NCBI GenBank assembly: GCA_020635015.1
Contig: JACKAP010000003.1
Location: 496,001 to 560,000, forward strand
DNA: 64,000 nucleotides
Direction: 5' to 3'
DNA from: Calditrichia bacterium
Lineage (GTDB): Bacteria > Calditrichota > Calditrichia > RBG-13-44-9 > J075
Shown here: piece after piece, positions 1 to 8,513 of the stretch
Layout: every line of letters begins with the position of its first letter
Numbering within the stretch: position 1 is the first letter of the stretch
Notes under the pieces: generated by a model
The model's database searches: none
What the model was told of the DNA's origin: nothing
What the model saw: the letters and a program-made list of their open reading frames with translations, nothing else
Translations under genes and position numbers: made by a program

Positions 1-1
1 C

Positions 2-916
2 TACGCCCGGGAGCAAGGCAAGCCGCTGCTTCAGGTGCAGCATCATTATGCCCACATTTTGTCCTGCATGGCGGAGAACGAGCTGTCGCCTCCGCTGCTG
101 GGGATCAGTTGGGACGGCACCGGCTACGGCCCGGACCATATCATCTGGGGCGGAGAGTTTCTGCGGATCGAGGAAGGCGGCTACCACCGGGCCGGTTGCC
201 TGCGCCCTTTCCCTCTGCCGGGCGGCGACCGGGCCGTACGGGAACCGCGCCGCAGCGCCGCCGGCCTGTTATTTGAAATGAGCGGCGAGATTCTGCCGGA
301 ATCGGCCAATGATGATACCTTCCGTCCGCCGGAGCGGGAGATTATTTTGCAGATGCTGCGCCGGGGGGTCAACGCTCCCTACACCAGCAGCATGGGCCGG
401 CTCTTCGACGCAGTGGCCTCCCTGATCGGCCTGCGCCAGGTGAACCGCTTCGAGGGGCAGGCGGCGATGGAACTGGAATTTTTGATTGCCGACAGGCCCG
501 GCGATGAATTTTATCCCTTCCAGTTGCAGCGCCGTGAGAATGCGGAAAACCCGCCGGATTTTTACCTCGACTGGGCCCCGCTGATCCGGGCGCTATTGAT
601 TGATCGCGCCGTCGGAGTGGCACGCAGCCTTATTTCCGCTAAATTTCACAACACCCTGGCGGAGATGGCCCTGGCTGCCGCCCGGGAGGCCGGTCTGCCC
701 CGGATCGCGCTCAGCGGCGGATGTTTCCAGAACCGCTATTTGACGGAAAGGATCATTCGCCGGCTGGCGGAGGAGGGTTTCCACCCCTACTGGCACCAGC
801 GGGTGCCGCCCAACGACGGGGGCATCGCCCTGGGGCAGATCGCTGCGCTGGCGGGGGTTTTGAAACATCATCTGGAGCGGTTGCAGCAAGTGGTGGATGG
901 GCGAATGGGTGGATGA
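2..916 (+). CDS. hypF: Carbamoyltransferase HypF, C-terminal part (5' end outside window)
   Basis: HypF makes the cyanide ligands of the [NiFe]-hydrogenase active site from carbamoyl phosphate, passing a carbamoyl group to HypE. The reading frame is open from base 2, so the acylphosphatase, zinc-finger and YrdC-like parts lie upstream and only the Kae1/TobZ-like C-terminal domain is here. It shows the metal-binding QHHYAH motif, LSGGCFQN and the terminal PPNDGGIALGQ motif typical of the family. The last seven codons (VDGRMGG) and the TGA stop are read from the left arm of a dispersed GGATG-type repeat, so the natural C-terminus has been rewritten by, or grown into, that repeat. hypC starts 131 bp downstream. 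Identification is firm; the true start is unseen. Confidence 0.95.
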   Translation, partial: YAREQGKPLLQVQHHYAHILSCMAENELSPPLLGISWDGTGYGPDHIIWGGEFLRIEEGGYHRAGCLRPFPLPGGDRAVREPRRSAAGLLFEMSGEILPESANDDTFRPPEREIILQMLRRGVNAPYTSSMGRLFDAVASLIGLRQVNRFEGQAAMELEFLIADRPGDEFYPFQLQRRENAENPPDFYLDWAPLIRALLIDRAVGVARSLISAKFHNTLAEMALAAAREAGLPRIALSGGCFQNRYLTERIIRRLAEEGFHPYWHQRVPPNDGGIALGQIAALAGVLKHHLERLQQVVDGRMGG

Positions 917-1011
917 GTGGATGGGAAACTACGCCGACAGTTGCGAAACACAGGATTCGGCACACGGCGTCCGTTTTTCCCCATACACCCATTCACCCAT
1001 ACACCCATCAA
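893..1011. repeat. Inverted repeat with GGATGGGT-type arms, copy A1
   Basis: The left arm is built of GGATGGG/GAATGGGT units and overlaps the end of hypF. The right arm is built of CCCATACACCCATTCACCC units. The central tract, with a GGATTCGGCACAC core followed by a CGTCCGTTTTTCCCC stretch, recurs almost unchanged in copy A2 after hypE. The two copies have the same orientation and bracket hypC-hypD-hypE. The arms can pair into a long hairpin. Confidence 0.85.
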
Positions 1012-1047
1012 CAAAAAAATCACACATCCAAACCGAAGGAGCCAGCC

Positions 1048-1302
1048 ATGTGTCTAGCCGTGCCAGGAAAAGTACTCAGCATTGAGGGGGATGATCCGCT
1101 GATGCGTACTGCCCGGGTCAGCTTTGGCGGAATCGTCAAGGAGATCAGTCTCGCCTACACCCCGGAGGCGAAAGTCGATGATTACGTGCTGGTGCATGTC
1201 GGCTTTGCCATCAACATCATCGATGCGGAGGAAGCCGCCAAGGTATTCGAATATTTGAAGGCGATGAATGAGCTGGGGGAACTGGAGGAAGGCGAGTCAT
1301 GA
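1048..1302 (+). CDS. hypC: Hydrogenase maturation chaperone HypC
   Basis: HypC is a small chaperone that, with HypD, carries the Fe(CN)2CO unit to the hydrogenase large subunit. The protein is 84 aa, normal for the family, and begins MCLAVPGKV, with the essential Cys2 directly after the initiator Met and the conserved His50 in VLVHVGFAI. The open frame continues upstream, but the start at 1048 is fixed by the MCLAVPG signature and a GAAGGAG-like ribosome site about 8 nt upstream; the upstream part crosses the repeat and is not coding. The stop overlaps the hypD start by 4 nt (ATGA), which suggests translational coupling. Confidence 0.97.
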   Translation: MCLAVPGKVLSIEGDDPLMRTARVSFGGIVKEISLAYTPEAKVDDYVLVHVGFAINIIDAEEAAKVFEYLKAMNELGELEEGES

Positions 1303-2399
1303 AATATATCGACGAATACCGTGATTCCGTCGCGGCGCAGAAGCTCGCCAGGGCGATCCGGCGCATCACCACCCGCCCCTGGACCATCATGGAGATCTGC
1401 GGGGGGCAGACCCACGCGATCGTCAAATTCGGACTCGACAAGCTGCTGCCGGAAGCGATCACCCTGGTGCACGGTCCCGGCTGCCCGGTGTGCGTCACCC
1501 CGCTGGAGCTGATCGACCGCGCCCTGCACATTGCCGCCCGCCCGGAGGTGATCTTCTGCTCCTTCGGCGACATGCTGCGGGTGCCGGGCAGCGTTAGCGA
1601 TTTGTTTTCGATCAAGGCCCAGGGAGCGGATGTGCGCATCGTCTACTCGCCCCTCGATACCCTGAAGATCGCCCGCGAGAACCCCAACAAGCAGGTGGTG
1701 TTTTTCGGGGTGGGCTTCGAAACCACCGCCCCGGCCACCGCTATGGCGGTCTACCAGGCCAAACAAGCCGGACTAACGAATTTTTCCCTGCTGGTTTCCC
1801 ACGTGCTGGTCCCCCCGGCAATGGAGGCAATCCTCTCCTCCCCGGCCAACCGGGTGCAAGCCTTCCTGGCCGCCGGGCACGTCTGCACCGTGATGGGTTT
1901 TACCGAATACGAACCCCTGGTAGAGAAATACCGGGTGCCGATCGTGGTGACCGGCTTCGAGCCGCTGGACATCCTGCAGGGCATCTACATGGCGGTGCAG
2001 CAGTTGGAATCCGGAAAACATGAGTTGGAAAATCAGTACGCCCGGGCGGTCAGCCGGCAGGGCAATCTCCCGGCGCAGGCGCTGATCGGCAAGGTCTTCC
2101 ACGTCGTCCATCGAAAATGGCGCGGCATCGGGGAGATTCCCCGGAGCGGATTGGCCCTCACCGAGGACTACCAGATTTTCGATGCGGAAACGCGTTTCCA
2201 GGTAGGGCAGTTGCATGCGGAGGAGTCCGGCGAATGCATTGCCGGGCTGGTATTACGGGGGATCAAAAAACCCTACGAGTGCCCCGCCTTCGGTAAGCGC
2301 TGCACCCCGGAAAAACCATTGGGCGCGCCGATGGTCTCTTCCGAAGGCGCCTGCGCTGCCTACTATCTTTATCACCGAAGCGTCGAGGAGCTACGATGA
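1299..2399 (+). CDS. hypD: Hydrogenase maturation protein HypD
   Basis: HypD is the [4Fe-4S] scaffold on which the Fe(CN)2CO centre is assembled with HypC and HypE. At 366 aa it has the usual length. Visible motifs are MEICGGQTHA (Cys34, His39), VHGPGCPVCVTP (Cys62, Cys65, the redox pair), GFETTAP, and the cysteine-rich C-terminal segment with ECPAFGKRC and EGACAAYY that binds the iron-sulfur cluster. It overlaps hypC upstream and hypE downstream by 4 nt each, giving a tightly coupled hypC-D-E unit. Confidence 0.97.
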   Translation: MKYIDEYRDSVAAQKLARAIRRITTRPWTIMEICGGQTHAIVKFGLDKLLPEAITLVHGPGCPVCVTPLELIDRALHIAARPEVIFCSFGDMLRVPGSVSDLFSIKAQGADVRIVYSPLDTLKIARENPNKQVVFFGVGFETTAPATAMAVYQAKQAGLTNFSLLVSHVLVPPAMEAILSSPANRVQAFLAAGHVCTVMGFTEYEPLVEKYRVPIVVTGFEPLDILQGIYMAVQQLESGKHELENQYARAVSRQGNLPAQALIGKVFHVVHRKWRGIGEIPRSGLALTEDYQIFDAETRFQVGQLHAEESGECIAGLVLRGIKKPYECPAFGKRCTPEKPLGAPMVSSEGACAAYYLYHRSVEELR

Positions 2400-3463
2400 A
2401 CGAGCACCACCCACACGATATTTCCGGCGGGCCGGTCTGTCCGATCCCAATCAGCGACTATCCCCGGGTGCTGCTGGCCCACGGGGGCGGGGGCAAGCTG
2501 ATGCACCAATTGATCGGGAAGATGTTCCTGTCCCTGTTCTCCCATCCGGAACTGCAGAAGCAGCATGACGGAGCAGTGTTCACTCCGGAAACGGAACGCC
2601 TGGCTTTCAGCACCGACTCCTACGTGATCCATCCGTTATTCTTCCCCGGGGGTGATATCGGCTCGCTGGCGGTGCACGGTACCGTCAATGATCTGGCGAT
2701 GTGCGGGGCCCGGCCACGCTACCTCAGCGCCGGATTTATCCTGGAAGAGGGCCTGCCGATGGAGACGCTCTGGCAGATCGTGCAGTCGATGCACGCCGCC
2801 GCGCAGCAGTGCGGAGTGGCGATCGTCACCGGCGATACCAAGGTCGTCGACCGCGGCAAGGGGGACGGCGTCTACATCAACACCGCCGGGATCGGGATGA
2901 TCGAGCATGAGCAAGAAATTTCCCCGGCGCGAGTGGAGGCGGGCGACGCGCTAATCCTGAGCGGCGACCTCGGCCGGCACGGCATTGCCATCATGGCCAC
3001 CCGGGAGGGGCTGGCTTTCGAGAGCGTGATCGAGAGCGACAGTGCGCCTTTGGTGGAGCCGGTGCTGGCGCTGTTCGAGGCCGGTGTGGAAGTGCACTGC
3101 CTGCGCGACCTCACCCGGGGCGGCCTGGCCAGCGCGTTGGTAGAGATTGCCGAGAGCAGCGGGTGGAATATTCACGTCGAGGAGCGGGCGATCCCGGTAC
3201 GGGAAGACGTGCAGGGGGCCTGCGAGATTTTGGGGCTGGATCCCCTTTACATCGCCAACGAAGGGCGCTTTATTGCGCTGGTCAAATCGGCTGACGCGGC
3301 AAAAGTGCTTTCCGTGCTGCAATCATTCCCGGTCTCCGCCGGCGCAACGGTAATCGGCGAAGTGGAAGCAAAGCAATCTCATCGGGTATTCATGACCGGC
3401 CGCATCGGCGCGCGGAGGATTGTGGATATGTTTAGCGGGGAGCAGTTGCCGAGGATTTGTTGA
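2396..3463 (+). CDS. hypE: Carbamoyl dehydratase HypE
   Basis: HypE dehydrates the thiocarbamoyl group on its own C-terminal cysteine to thiocyanate, the source of the CN ligands. The 355-aa protein has the PurM/SelD-like ATP-binding N-terminus (LAHGGGGKLMHQLI), the TDSYVI and GTVNDLAMCGARP segments, and ends exactly in PRIC, the required terminal cysteine. It starts inside the end of hypD (ATGA overlap). The stop codon TGA is followed at once by the GGGTGGATGGG units of repeat A2. HypA, HypB and hydrogenase subunits are not in the window. Confidence 0.97.
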   Translation: MNEHHPHDISGGPVCPIPISDYPRVLLAHGGGGKLMHQLIGKMFLSLFSHPELQKQHDGAVFTPETERLAFSTDSYVIHPLFFPGGDIGSLAVHGTVNDLAMCGARPRYLSAGFILEEGLPMETLWQIVQSMHAAAQQCGVAIVTGDTKVVDRGKGDGVYINTAGIGMIEHEQEISPARVEAGDALILSGDLGRHGIAIMATREGLAFESVIESDSAPLVEPVLALFEAGVEVHCLRDLTRGGLASALVEIAESSGWNIHVEERAIPVREDVQGACEILGLDPLYIANEGRFIALVKSADAAKVLSVLQSFPVSAGATVIGEVEAKQSHRVFMTGRIGARRIVDMFSGEQLPRIC

Positions 3464-3596
3464 AGGGTGGATGGGTGGATGGGTGGATGGGTGGATGGGA
3501 AACTACTCCATCGATTATAAAACGCAAGGATTCGGCACACGACGTCCGTTTTTCCCCATTATCCCATCAACCCATCAACCCACATACACCATACAC
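3464..3596. repeat. Inverted repeat with GGATGGGT-type arms, copy A2, filling the hypE/GNAT convergent gap
   Basis: The left arm is four GGGTGGAT units starting directly after the hypE stop. The right arm, CCCATCAACCCATCAACCCACATACACC, runs into the opposite-strand acetyltransferase gene and supplies its last codons and stop. The centre shares the GGATTCGGCACAC and CGTCCGTTTTTCCCC tracts with copy A1. The whole space between the two stop codons is repeat. Confidence 0.85.
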
Positions 3597-4021
3597 ACCG
3601 CGCTTGCCGGGCAGGCGGAGCGGAATTCCACCGACTGCTGCACTGCCGGATCGGCCTGTTCCCGGGGAATTTTCCGGAACCCCCGGGCGGCGAAAAATCT
3701 CTCCGCGGTTTCGGTGAGAAGATAGATCTCCCCTACCCCCGCTTCCCGGGCCTTATCGATTATTGCCCGGTAGAGCTGTTTGCCGTATCCCTTTCCCTGC
3801 TCGGAGCCGGTCACCACCAATGAGCGCAGCAAGGCGGCGGCGCCGTAGATCTCCAATCCCACTGCACCGATCAACTTTCCACCACGAAACAAACCGATAA
3901 AATTCACCAGATGCTCCGCCACACCCTCCACCGGAAGTTCTTCAGCAAGTAGAAGTGATTCTAAAGCCGGGTAGTCCCGGCGCGTTAGTGGTTTGAGAAT
4001 TATATCACTGACCATCGTCAT
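3575..4021 (-). CDS. ArsN2-like GNAT family N-acetyltransferase
   Basis: A GCN5-related acetyltransferase of 148 aa. The acetyl-CoA loop is seen as LVVTGSEQGKGYGKQL, followed by EIYLLTETAERFFAARGFRKIPRE and the EFRSACPASAVCM tail, which is the ending characteristic of the ArsN2 family found in arsenic-resistance clusters. I chose the ATG at 4021 because AAAGGA lies 5-10 nt upstream; an in-frame ATG at 4045 has no ribosome site. The final codons (MVYVG) and the TGA stop are read from repeat A2. No other arsenic gene is nearby, so the substrate is uncertain; a general xenobiotic or amino-acid acetyltransferase is possible. Confidence 0.85.
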   Translation of the reverse strand: MTMVSDIILKPLTRRDYPALESLLLAEELPVEGVAEHLVNFIGLFRGGKLIGAVGLEIYGAAALLRSLVVTGSEQGKGYGKQLYRAIIDKAREAGVGEIYLLTETAERFFAARGFRKIPREQADPAVQQSVEFRSACPASAVCMVYVG

Positions 4022-4170
4022 ATTTTTCCTTTCATGGTTTGACATTAATTCTAAAGTCCCCGGATTATACAGATTTTCACAGATTATGTTTTATAAATTA
4101 CTAAATATTATTAATTTCCGGCCGATTAAGTATAAAAGATAATTAAAGATGTTAGTTGGGTAAACGGCTA

Positions 4171-4280
4171 AATGTGCCAATAGGCCGATGGGCTGATGGT
4201 GTATGGGAGCACAACCCCAGCATACCGGTTTCCATTTTTCTCCCCATACACCCATCAACCCATCGGCCTATTGGCACATT
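4171..4280. repeat. Long near-perfect inverted repeat, copy A3, upstream of hisS
   Basis: Arms 4171-4207 and 4243-4280 are complementary over about 37 bp with one mismatch and one gap, around a 35-nt loop. The inner parts carry the GATGGG/CCCATC words of family A, while the outer parts (AATGTGCCAATAGGCC) are unique to this copy. The element sits between the ArsN2-like gene and the hisS promoter; the remaining bases of the 344-bp gap (4022-4365) are AT-rich with no gene seen. Confidence 0.85.
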
Positions 4281-4297
4281 GCTGATTGTGATTTTGC

Positions 4298-4326
4298 TTG
4301 AAAAGCGCGGCCATCGTGTTTATCTT
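4298..4326 (+). promoter_or_regulatory. Probable sigma70-type promoter of hisS
   Basis: TTGAAA at 4298-4303 and TATCTT at 4321-4326 are separated by 17 bp and lie 40 bp before the chosen hisS start. The match is good but rests on sequence alone. Confidence 0.5.
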
Positions 4327-4365
4327 TGCCCGATTCGATAATGAACGATGAGACAGGACCTGACC

Positions 4366-5628
4366 ATGATGAATCTTGCCCCACTGCGCGGCACCCGCGA
4401 TTTTTTCCCGGACGACATGCGCTTACGGAACTGGCTGTTTGGACACTTCCGCGATGCCGCCCGGAAGTTTGCTTTTGAAGAATATGACGCTCCGATCCTG
4501 GAATTGGAGGAGCTTTATATCCGCAAGGCCGGAGAGGAGATCACCGGCCAACTATATAACTTTGAAGACAAGGGCGGACGCCGGGTGACCCTGCGCCCGG
4601 AGATGACCCCTTCCCTGGCCCGCCTGATCCTGCAGAAAGGGGGCGCGCTCACTCTGCCGGCCAAATGGTTCAGCATTCCCCAGTGCTGGCGCTACGAGCG
4701 CACCACCCGGGGACGGCGCCGGGAACACTACCAGTGGAACGTAGATATTTTTGGGGTCCCGGGAGTGACGGCGGAGGCGGAGCTGCTGGCGGTACTGGTC
4801 ACCTTCTTCCGCCAACTGGGGCTGGGGCCGCAAGATCTGGAGATCCGCATCTCCAATCGCAAGCTGCTGCAGAGCGTGCTGGACTCACTGGGGGTTCCCG
4901 ATGAAAAATTCGCCCCGGTTTGCGTGCTGGTCGACAAGCTGGAGAAGCTCCCCCGGGAAGCGATCGAGCAGGATATGCAGGCGTTGGGACTGACCGACAC
5001 GATCGTTGACCGCATCATCGAGACATTAAGCCTGAAGTCGCTTGACGAATTGGATAATGTATTAAGTGAAAAATACGAGGTGATCGACGAACTGCGCGGC
5101 CTGTTCCGGCTGGGCGAGCAGTATGGGATCGCCGACTGGCTCTCCTTCGACGCCTCGATCGTGCGCGGCCTGGCCTATTACACCGGCACGGTGTTCGAGG
5201 CTTTCGACCGCGGGGTCAACCTGCGGGCGATCTGCGGCGGGGGGCGCTACGACCGCCTGCTGTCGACCTTCGGGGGGAACGACATCCCGGCTTGCGGCTT
5301 CGGCTTCGGCGATGTGGTGATTGTCGAGTTGCTTAAGGAAAAGAACCGGTTGCCCGAATTCACTCCCGAGATCGACGACCTGGTCTGCCCTTTCAGTGAG
5401 GACCTGCGCGGTCCGGCAATGCAAATCGCCAGCCGCCTGCGGGAACAAGGTCGGGTGGTCGATCTGGTGCTGGAAGACAAAAAGATCAAGTGGATTTTTA
5501 AACATGCCGACCGCAACGGCGCCTCCCGAGTTATCCTGATCGCTCCGGATGAATGGTCGCGCGGGGAAGTGCGCGTCAAGAACCTTAAGACCGGGGAAGA
5601 GTCAAACCTGTCGCCGGATGCTCTCTAA
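4366..5628 (+). CDS. hisS: Histidyl-tRNA synthetase
   Basis: Charges tRNA-His with histidine in the cytoplasm. The 420-aa protein has the class II synthetase motifs: LRGTRDFFPDD at the N-terminus, motif 2 around RPEMTPSLARL and CWRYERTTRGRRREHYQWN, the HisRS signature VRGLAYYTGTVFE, and a C-terminal anticodon-binding domain. The segment GFGFGDVVIVELLKEK and the Ala in RGLAYYTG recall the plant-organelle/archaeal-like HisRS group more than the Escherichia coli type. I start it at 4366 (MMNLAPLRG) because AGGA lies about 8 nt upstream; an in-frame ATG at 4348 lacks a ribosome site. A membrane-protein gene follows after 18 bp. Confidence 0.93.
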   Translation: MMNLAPLRGTRDFFPDDMRLRNWLFGHFRDAARKFAFEEYDAPILELEELYIRKAGEEITGQLYNFEDKGGRRVTLRPEMTPSLARLILQKGGALTLPAKWFSIPQCWRYERTTRGRRREHYQWNVDIFGVPGVTAEAELLAVLVTFFRQLGLGPQDLEIRISNRKLLQSVLDSLGVPDEKFAPVCVLVDKLEKLPREAIEQDMQALGLTDTIVDRIIETLSLKSLDELDNVLSEKYEVIDELRGLFRLGEQYGIADWLSFDASIVRGLAYYTGTVFEAFDRGVNLRAICGGGRYDRLLSTFGGNDIPACGFGFGDVVIVELLKEKNRLPEFTPEIDDLVCPFSEDLRGPAMQIASRLREQGRVVDLVLEDKKIKWIFKHADRNGASRVILIAPDEWSRGEVRVKNLKTGEESNLSPDAL

Positions 5629-5646
5629 CATAAGGAAGCCGTCCCC

Positions 5647-6177
5647 ATGCATTATGCAATCATGTTTTATCTGTTTGTGACTGTGATCGGGTTGATCCTG
5701 CTGTCGACCGCTTATGTGGCCCATTTCACCACCAGCCGGCACGGCTCGGCCTGGTGGGCCGGAGTGATCCTCTCCTGCATCTGGCTCGCTTCCGCTTCCT
5801 CATCCTTTCAGCCCCTCCCGCGCATCTCCCGCACCTCCAACGACATCGACTGGCAGTCGATCTATCAGCATTCGATTCAACTCGACTGGATCTCCCTGGC
5901 GGTGGGGATATTGCTCAGCTTTCTGATTCTGGAGATCCTCTACCGGATCGAAACCCCGGAACATGTGGTCGAATTTAACCGGGTGGTGGCGCTGATTATT
6001 TTACTGCTGGCATTTGCCTCCCTCTCCCTGACCTTTTACATCTTTTTCTTCCGCCGGTTTAATTACGTCTATTTTTCCGGATTGCTGGGTATGATCGAGG
6101 GCATCTTGCTCTATGTCGCTTTTCGCGGGCGCAGCATCATCCGCAAGATCTTTTATGGCGATAAACTGAGCCAATAA
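5647..6177 (+). CDS. Five-helix membrane protein of unknown function
   Basis: A 176-aa protein that I do not recognise. About five hydrophobic segments are visible at residues 5-27, 36-54, 80-100, 112-134 and 141-159. The loop between helices 2 and 3 has a polar patch (PRISRTSNDIDWQ). An AAGGAA ribosome site precedes the start, and the 18-bp gap to hisS suggests cotranscription. A perfect 32-bp-stem hairpin begins 3 bp after the stop. Confidence 0.8.
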   Translation: MHYAIMFYLFVTVIGLILLSTAYVAHFTTSRHGSAWWAGVILSCIWLASASSSFQPLPRISRTSNDIDWQSIYQHSIQLDWISLAVGILLSFLILEILYRIETPEHVVEFNRVVALIILLLAFASLSLTFYIFFFRRFNYVYFSGLLGMIEGILLYVAFRGRSIIRKIFYGDKLSQ

Positions 6178-6180
6178 TGG

Positions 6181-6253
6181 GTTCAGGCTTGACACGGCCT
6201 GGCACGGATGGGGTAAAACCTCCCATCCGTGCCAGGCCGTGTCAAGCCTGAAC
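6181..6253. terminator. Perfect 32-bp stem-loop after the hisS unit
   Basis: Arms 6181-6212 and 6222-6253 are perfectly complementary over 32 bp with a 9-nt loop. There is no U-tract, so it is not a textbook intrinsic terminator; it may be a dispersed palindrome or mRNA 3' stabiliser. The following 6254-6464 carries no gene; 6390-6422 holds a CATTTCGAACG...GAGAAATCT word that looks like another dispersed intergenic motif. Confidence 0.75.
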
Positions 6254-6464
6254 TTGGATTATCGATCAAGCAATCAGAATTTACCACCGCAAATTTATAC
6301 CGATCATCACATCTGATGATAGATTTTATATTTTCTTAGACGCTGAATGAATGGTCGGCAAGACGTCGGAACCGTTGGTATGACCTGCAGTCATTTCGAA
6401 CGTAGTTTGTGAGAAATCTATAACTGCAAAGAACCTGGAACACAATGTAGTTGGGGACATCCGC

Positions 6465-7142
6465 TTGAGAAAGACATTCCTTATTACCAGCCTATTGACA
6501 TTGGCGCTGTGCTTCTCCTGTAAACGGAACTTCCCGCCGGTGATCGAGAAGCTGATTCCCTGGATGGGAAATGGGGTGTGGGTTCAGACCGATGCCCTGT
6601 CGCAACCGTCATCAGAAGCGATCAGCAGAACGGGATTCGCCGATCTAGTGGCCCAATTCGCTCCATCCGCAAGTGAGGCAGCGCAGGAAGCAGTGCCACA
6701 GATATGGTTATATGCACGGGATAGCAGTGCCGCCGCCACTGCCGATGCCGTGCAGGCCGGGGCGTTTTTCGCGGTTCAGGGGGAGTTCGTTCGCGAGGTA
6801 ATCTTCACTGTCAGCGCCGCCGGGTTGAGACGGCCGGTTTTTGCCGGAGAGATCGCGGCGATTGCCCCGGGCACGGAAGTGACGATAGAACTGAACTATG
6901 AGCCACTGCCCTCTCGACCGGTCGATGAAGTGCTGCTGTTTGCCGTCTCCGAAAGTGGCTTGCGGAAGCTGGCTGGACGCGCTCCCGCACCCGGCCGGAT
7001 CGAATTCAGCGAGAAAATAACCATTCCGAAGGACGGCATCACTCTGTGCGCCGGAGGCCGGCGACAAACCGCCGAAGGTCCAGCACAGTGGTTTTATACC
7101 AACACGATCAAAATCCTCAGCAAACCCCGCCCAAAAAGCTAG
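6465..7142 (+). CDS. Probable lipoprotein or secreted protein of unknown function
   Basis: A 225-aa protein with an N-terminal hydrophobic stretch (TFLITSLLTLALCFSC) that could be cleaved before Cys19, although the lipobox is not canonical. The start is TTG at 6465 with GGGGA about 8 nt upstream. The rest is soluble, with alternating beta-like segments (EVTIELNYEPLP, EVLLFAVSE) and a conserved-looking EKITIPKDGITLCAGG segment. I do not recognise a family. It is preceded by an AT-poor gap and followed by a 182-bp AT-rich gap before the ankyrin gene. Confidence 0.6.
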   Translation: MRKTFLITSLLTLALCFSCKRNFPPVIEKLIPWMGNGVWVQTDALSQPSSEAISRTGFADLVAQFAPSASEAAQEAVPQIWLYARDSSAAATADAVQAGAFFAVQGEFVREVIFTVSAAGLRRPVFAGEIAAIAPGTEVTIELNYEPLPSRPVDEVLLFAVSESGLRKLAGRAPAPGRIEFSEKITIPKDGITLCAGGRRQTAEGPAQWFYTNTIKILSKPRPKS

Positions 7143-7324
7143 CCCCTGCCGTTTCCGTTTTTACACCAGCCTGATAAATATTCAAAATGCTTTGCAATTT
7201 TGCAAAAAAAGTATATTTTCCAATAATTCTATTCAAAAACAGAATATATCAGTTGAAGGCAAAGCCGTATTTACCGGTTCTTTGATATCGCGGACCATAT
7301 GCGTACAGGACAAGGAGGCTCTCA

Positions 7325-8488
7325 ATGGCGCTATTCTTCTGCAAGGAATCTATCTTGGATATGGTCGATAAGTACCATATCGAGAAGGTCTGCTATTATA
7401 TCCGGCAACGCCGCGCCAGGCTCAATGAACGTCACCGGGTCACCTGGGAAACAGCCTTGCACCTCGCAGCGCGGCGCGGTCGCGATGCAGACCATCTGTT
7501 CGTCGAAATGCTTCTCGATGCGGGCGCCTTCGTTAACATCCCCAATCGCGACGGTCATTTGCCGATCCACATTGCGGCACTCTCTGGAAAATCCAAAATT
7601 GCCGCAATGTTGCTGGACGCCGGATCACGCCTTAACAAGAGAGACAAACCGAACAAGGATACGCCCCTGCATCTGGCCTGCAGTAAAGGGCACCACGAGG
7701 TGGTGCGGCAGCTGATTCATGCCGGGGCATACGTAAATCTCAAGAACAAGAAGCGGATGAAGCCGCTCCATTATGCCTGCAGCAAAGGATCCCTGCAGGC
7801 GGTAGAATATCTCATCCGGGCCGGGGCGGATATTCATGCCGAGGACAAGGGAAGCGAAACTCCCCTGCACAAGGCCTGTGAAGGAGGATTCACCCATATT
7901 GTAAACCTGCTGCTGAGGAATGGCGCAAATCCCAATGCGTGCTGTGACAAAAATGAGACCCCTCTGCATAAGGCGGCCGGCAAGGGATTTCTGGATATCG
8001 CCGCGCTATTGCTGGAAAGAAAGGCAAAGCCGAAGGCGCGGAATTTCAAATGCAGGAAACCGGTCGATCTGGCGCTGGTTCAAGACCGGAACCCGGTCAT
8101 TATGATTCTGGGAGGGGGTAAAACACCGGAGACATACTATCAGCGGGTGCACCATTTTATCGAGCAATTTGAACAAGTGGACTATAAGGAATTTCTCGCC
8201 ATCTACAACAAGGCTTTTTTCGAGCACCGGGCGGAACTGCTCAAAAAACGCTGGGCAATCCGCTATTTTGTCCAAACCTATTTTAAAAATTATAATGATG
8301 AACTGCCCTTCGAGCTGTTCCTGGATCTGCTCTTCAAGCCGGAAGCCCTGCTGGTACGTGTAGAAGAGAAACAAGGCCTTTACCTTTTCTCTAAAAAAGA
8401 AGAGCGCGCTTACCGCCTGAAGCAAATACCAGCACAGACAGATTCGGCGATAATTCATTCCAATAACGATGTGAAACAGCACGCATAA
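7325..8488 (+). CDS. Ankyrin-repeat protein
   Basis: A 387-aa cytoplasmic-looking protein. About six to seven ankyrin repeats span residues 40-260, with TPLHLACSKGHHEVVRQLIHAGAYVN, KPLHYACSKGSLQAVEYLIRAGADIH and TPLHKACEGGFTHIVNLLLRNGANPN as clear units. The C-terminal 130 aa are not ankyrin; they are rich in aromatic and basic residues (AIRYFVQTYFKNYNDELPF) and I do not recognise them. Ankyrin arrays bind other proteins. GGAGG stands about 9 nt before the ATG. Its 3' end faces a T9SS-type gene across repeat B1. Confidence 0.88.
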   Translation: MALFFCKESILDMVDKYHIEKVCYYIRQRRARLNERHRVTWETALHLAARRGRDADHLFVEMLLDAGAFVNIPNRDGHLPIHIAALSGKSKIAAMLLDAGSRLNKRDKPNKDTPLHLACSKGHHEVVRQLIHAGAYVNLKNKKRMKPLHYACSKGSLQAVEYLIRAGADIHAEDKGSETPLHKACEGGFTHIVNLLLRNGANPNACCDKNETPLHKAAGKGFLDIAALLLERKAKPKARNFKCRKPVDLALVQDRNPVIMILGGGKTPETYYQRVHHFIEQFEQVDYKEFLAIYNKAFFEHRAELLKKRWAIRYFVQTYFKNYNDELPFELFLDLLFKPEALLVRVEEKQGLYLFSKKEERAYRLKQIPAQTDSAIIHSNNDVKQHA

Positions 8489-8513
8489 TGATTTTTCAAA
8501 CCGGAACATTTTT

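Noticed and set aside
721..1047. N-terminal extension of HypC
   Set aside because: The extension overlaps hypF in another frame and the repeat; the MCLAVPG start at 1048 is the family's true N-terminus.
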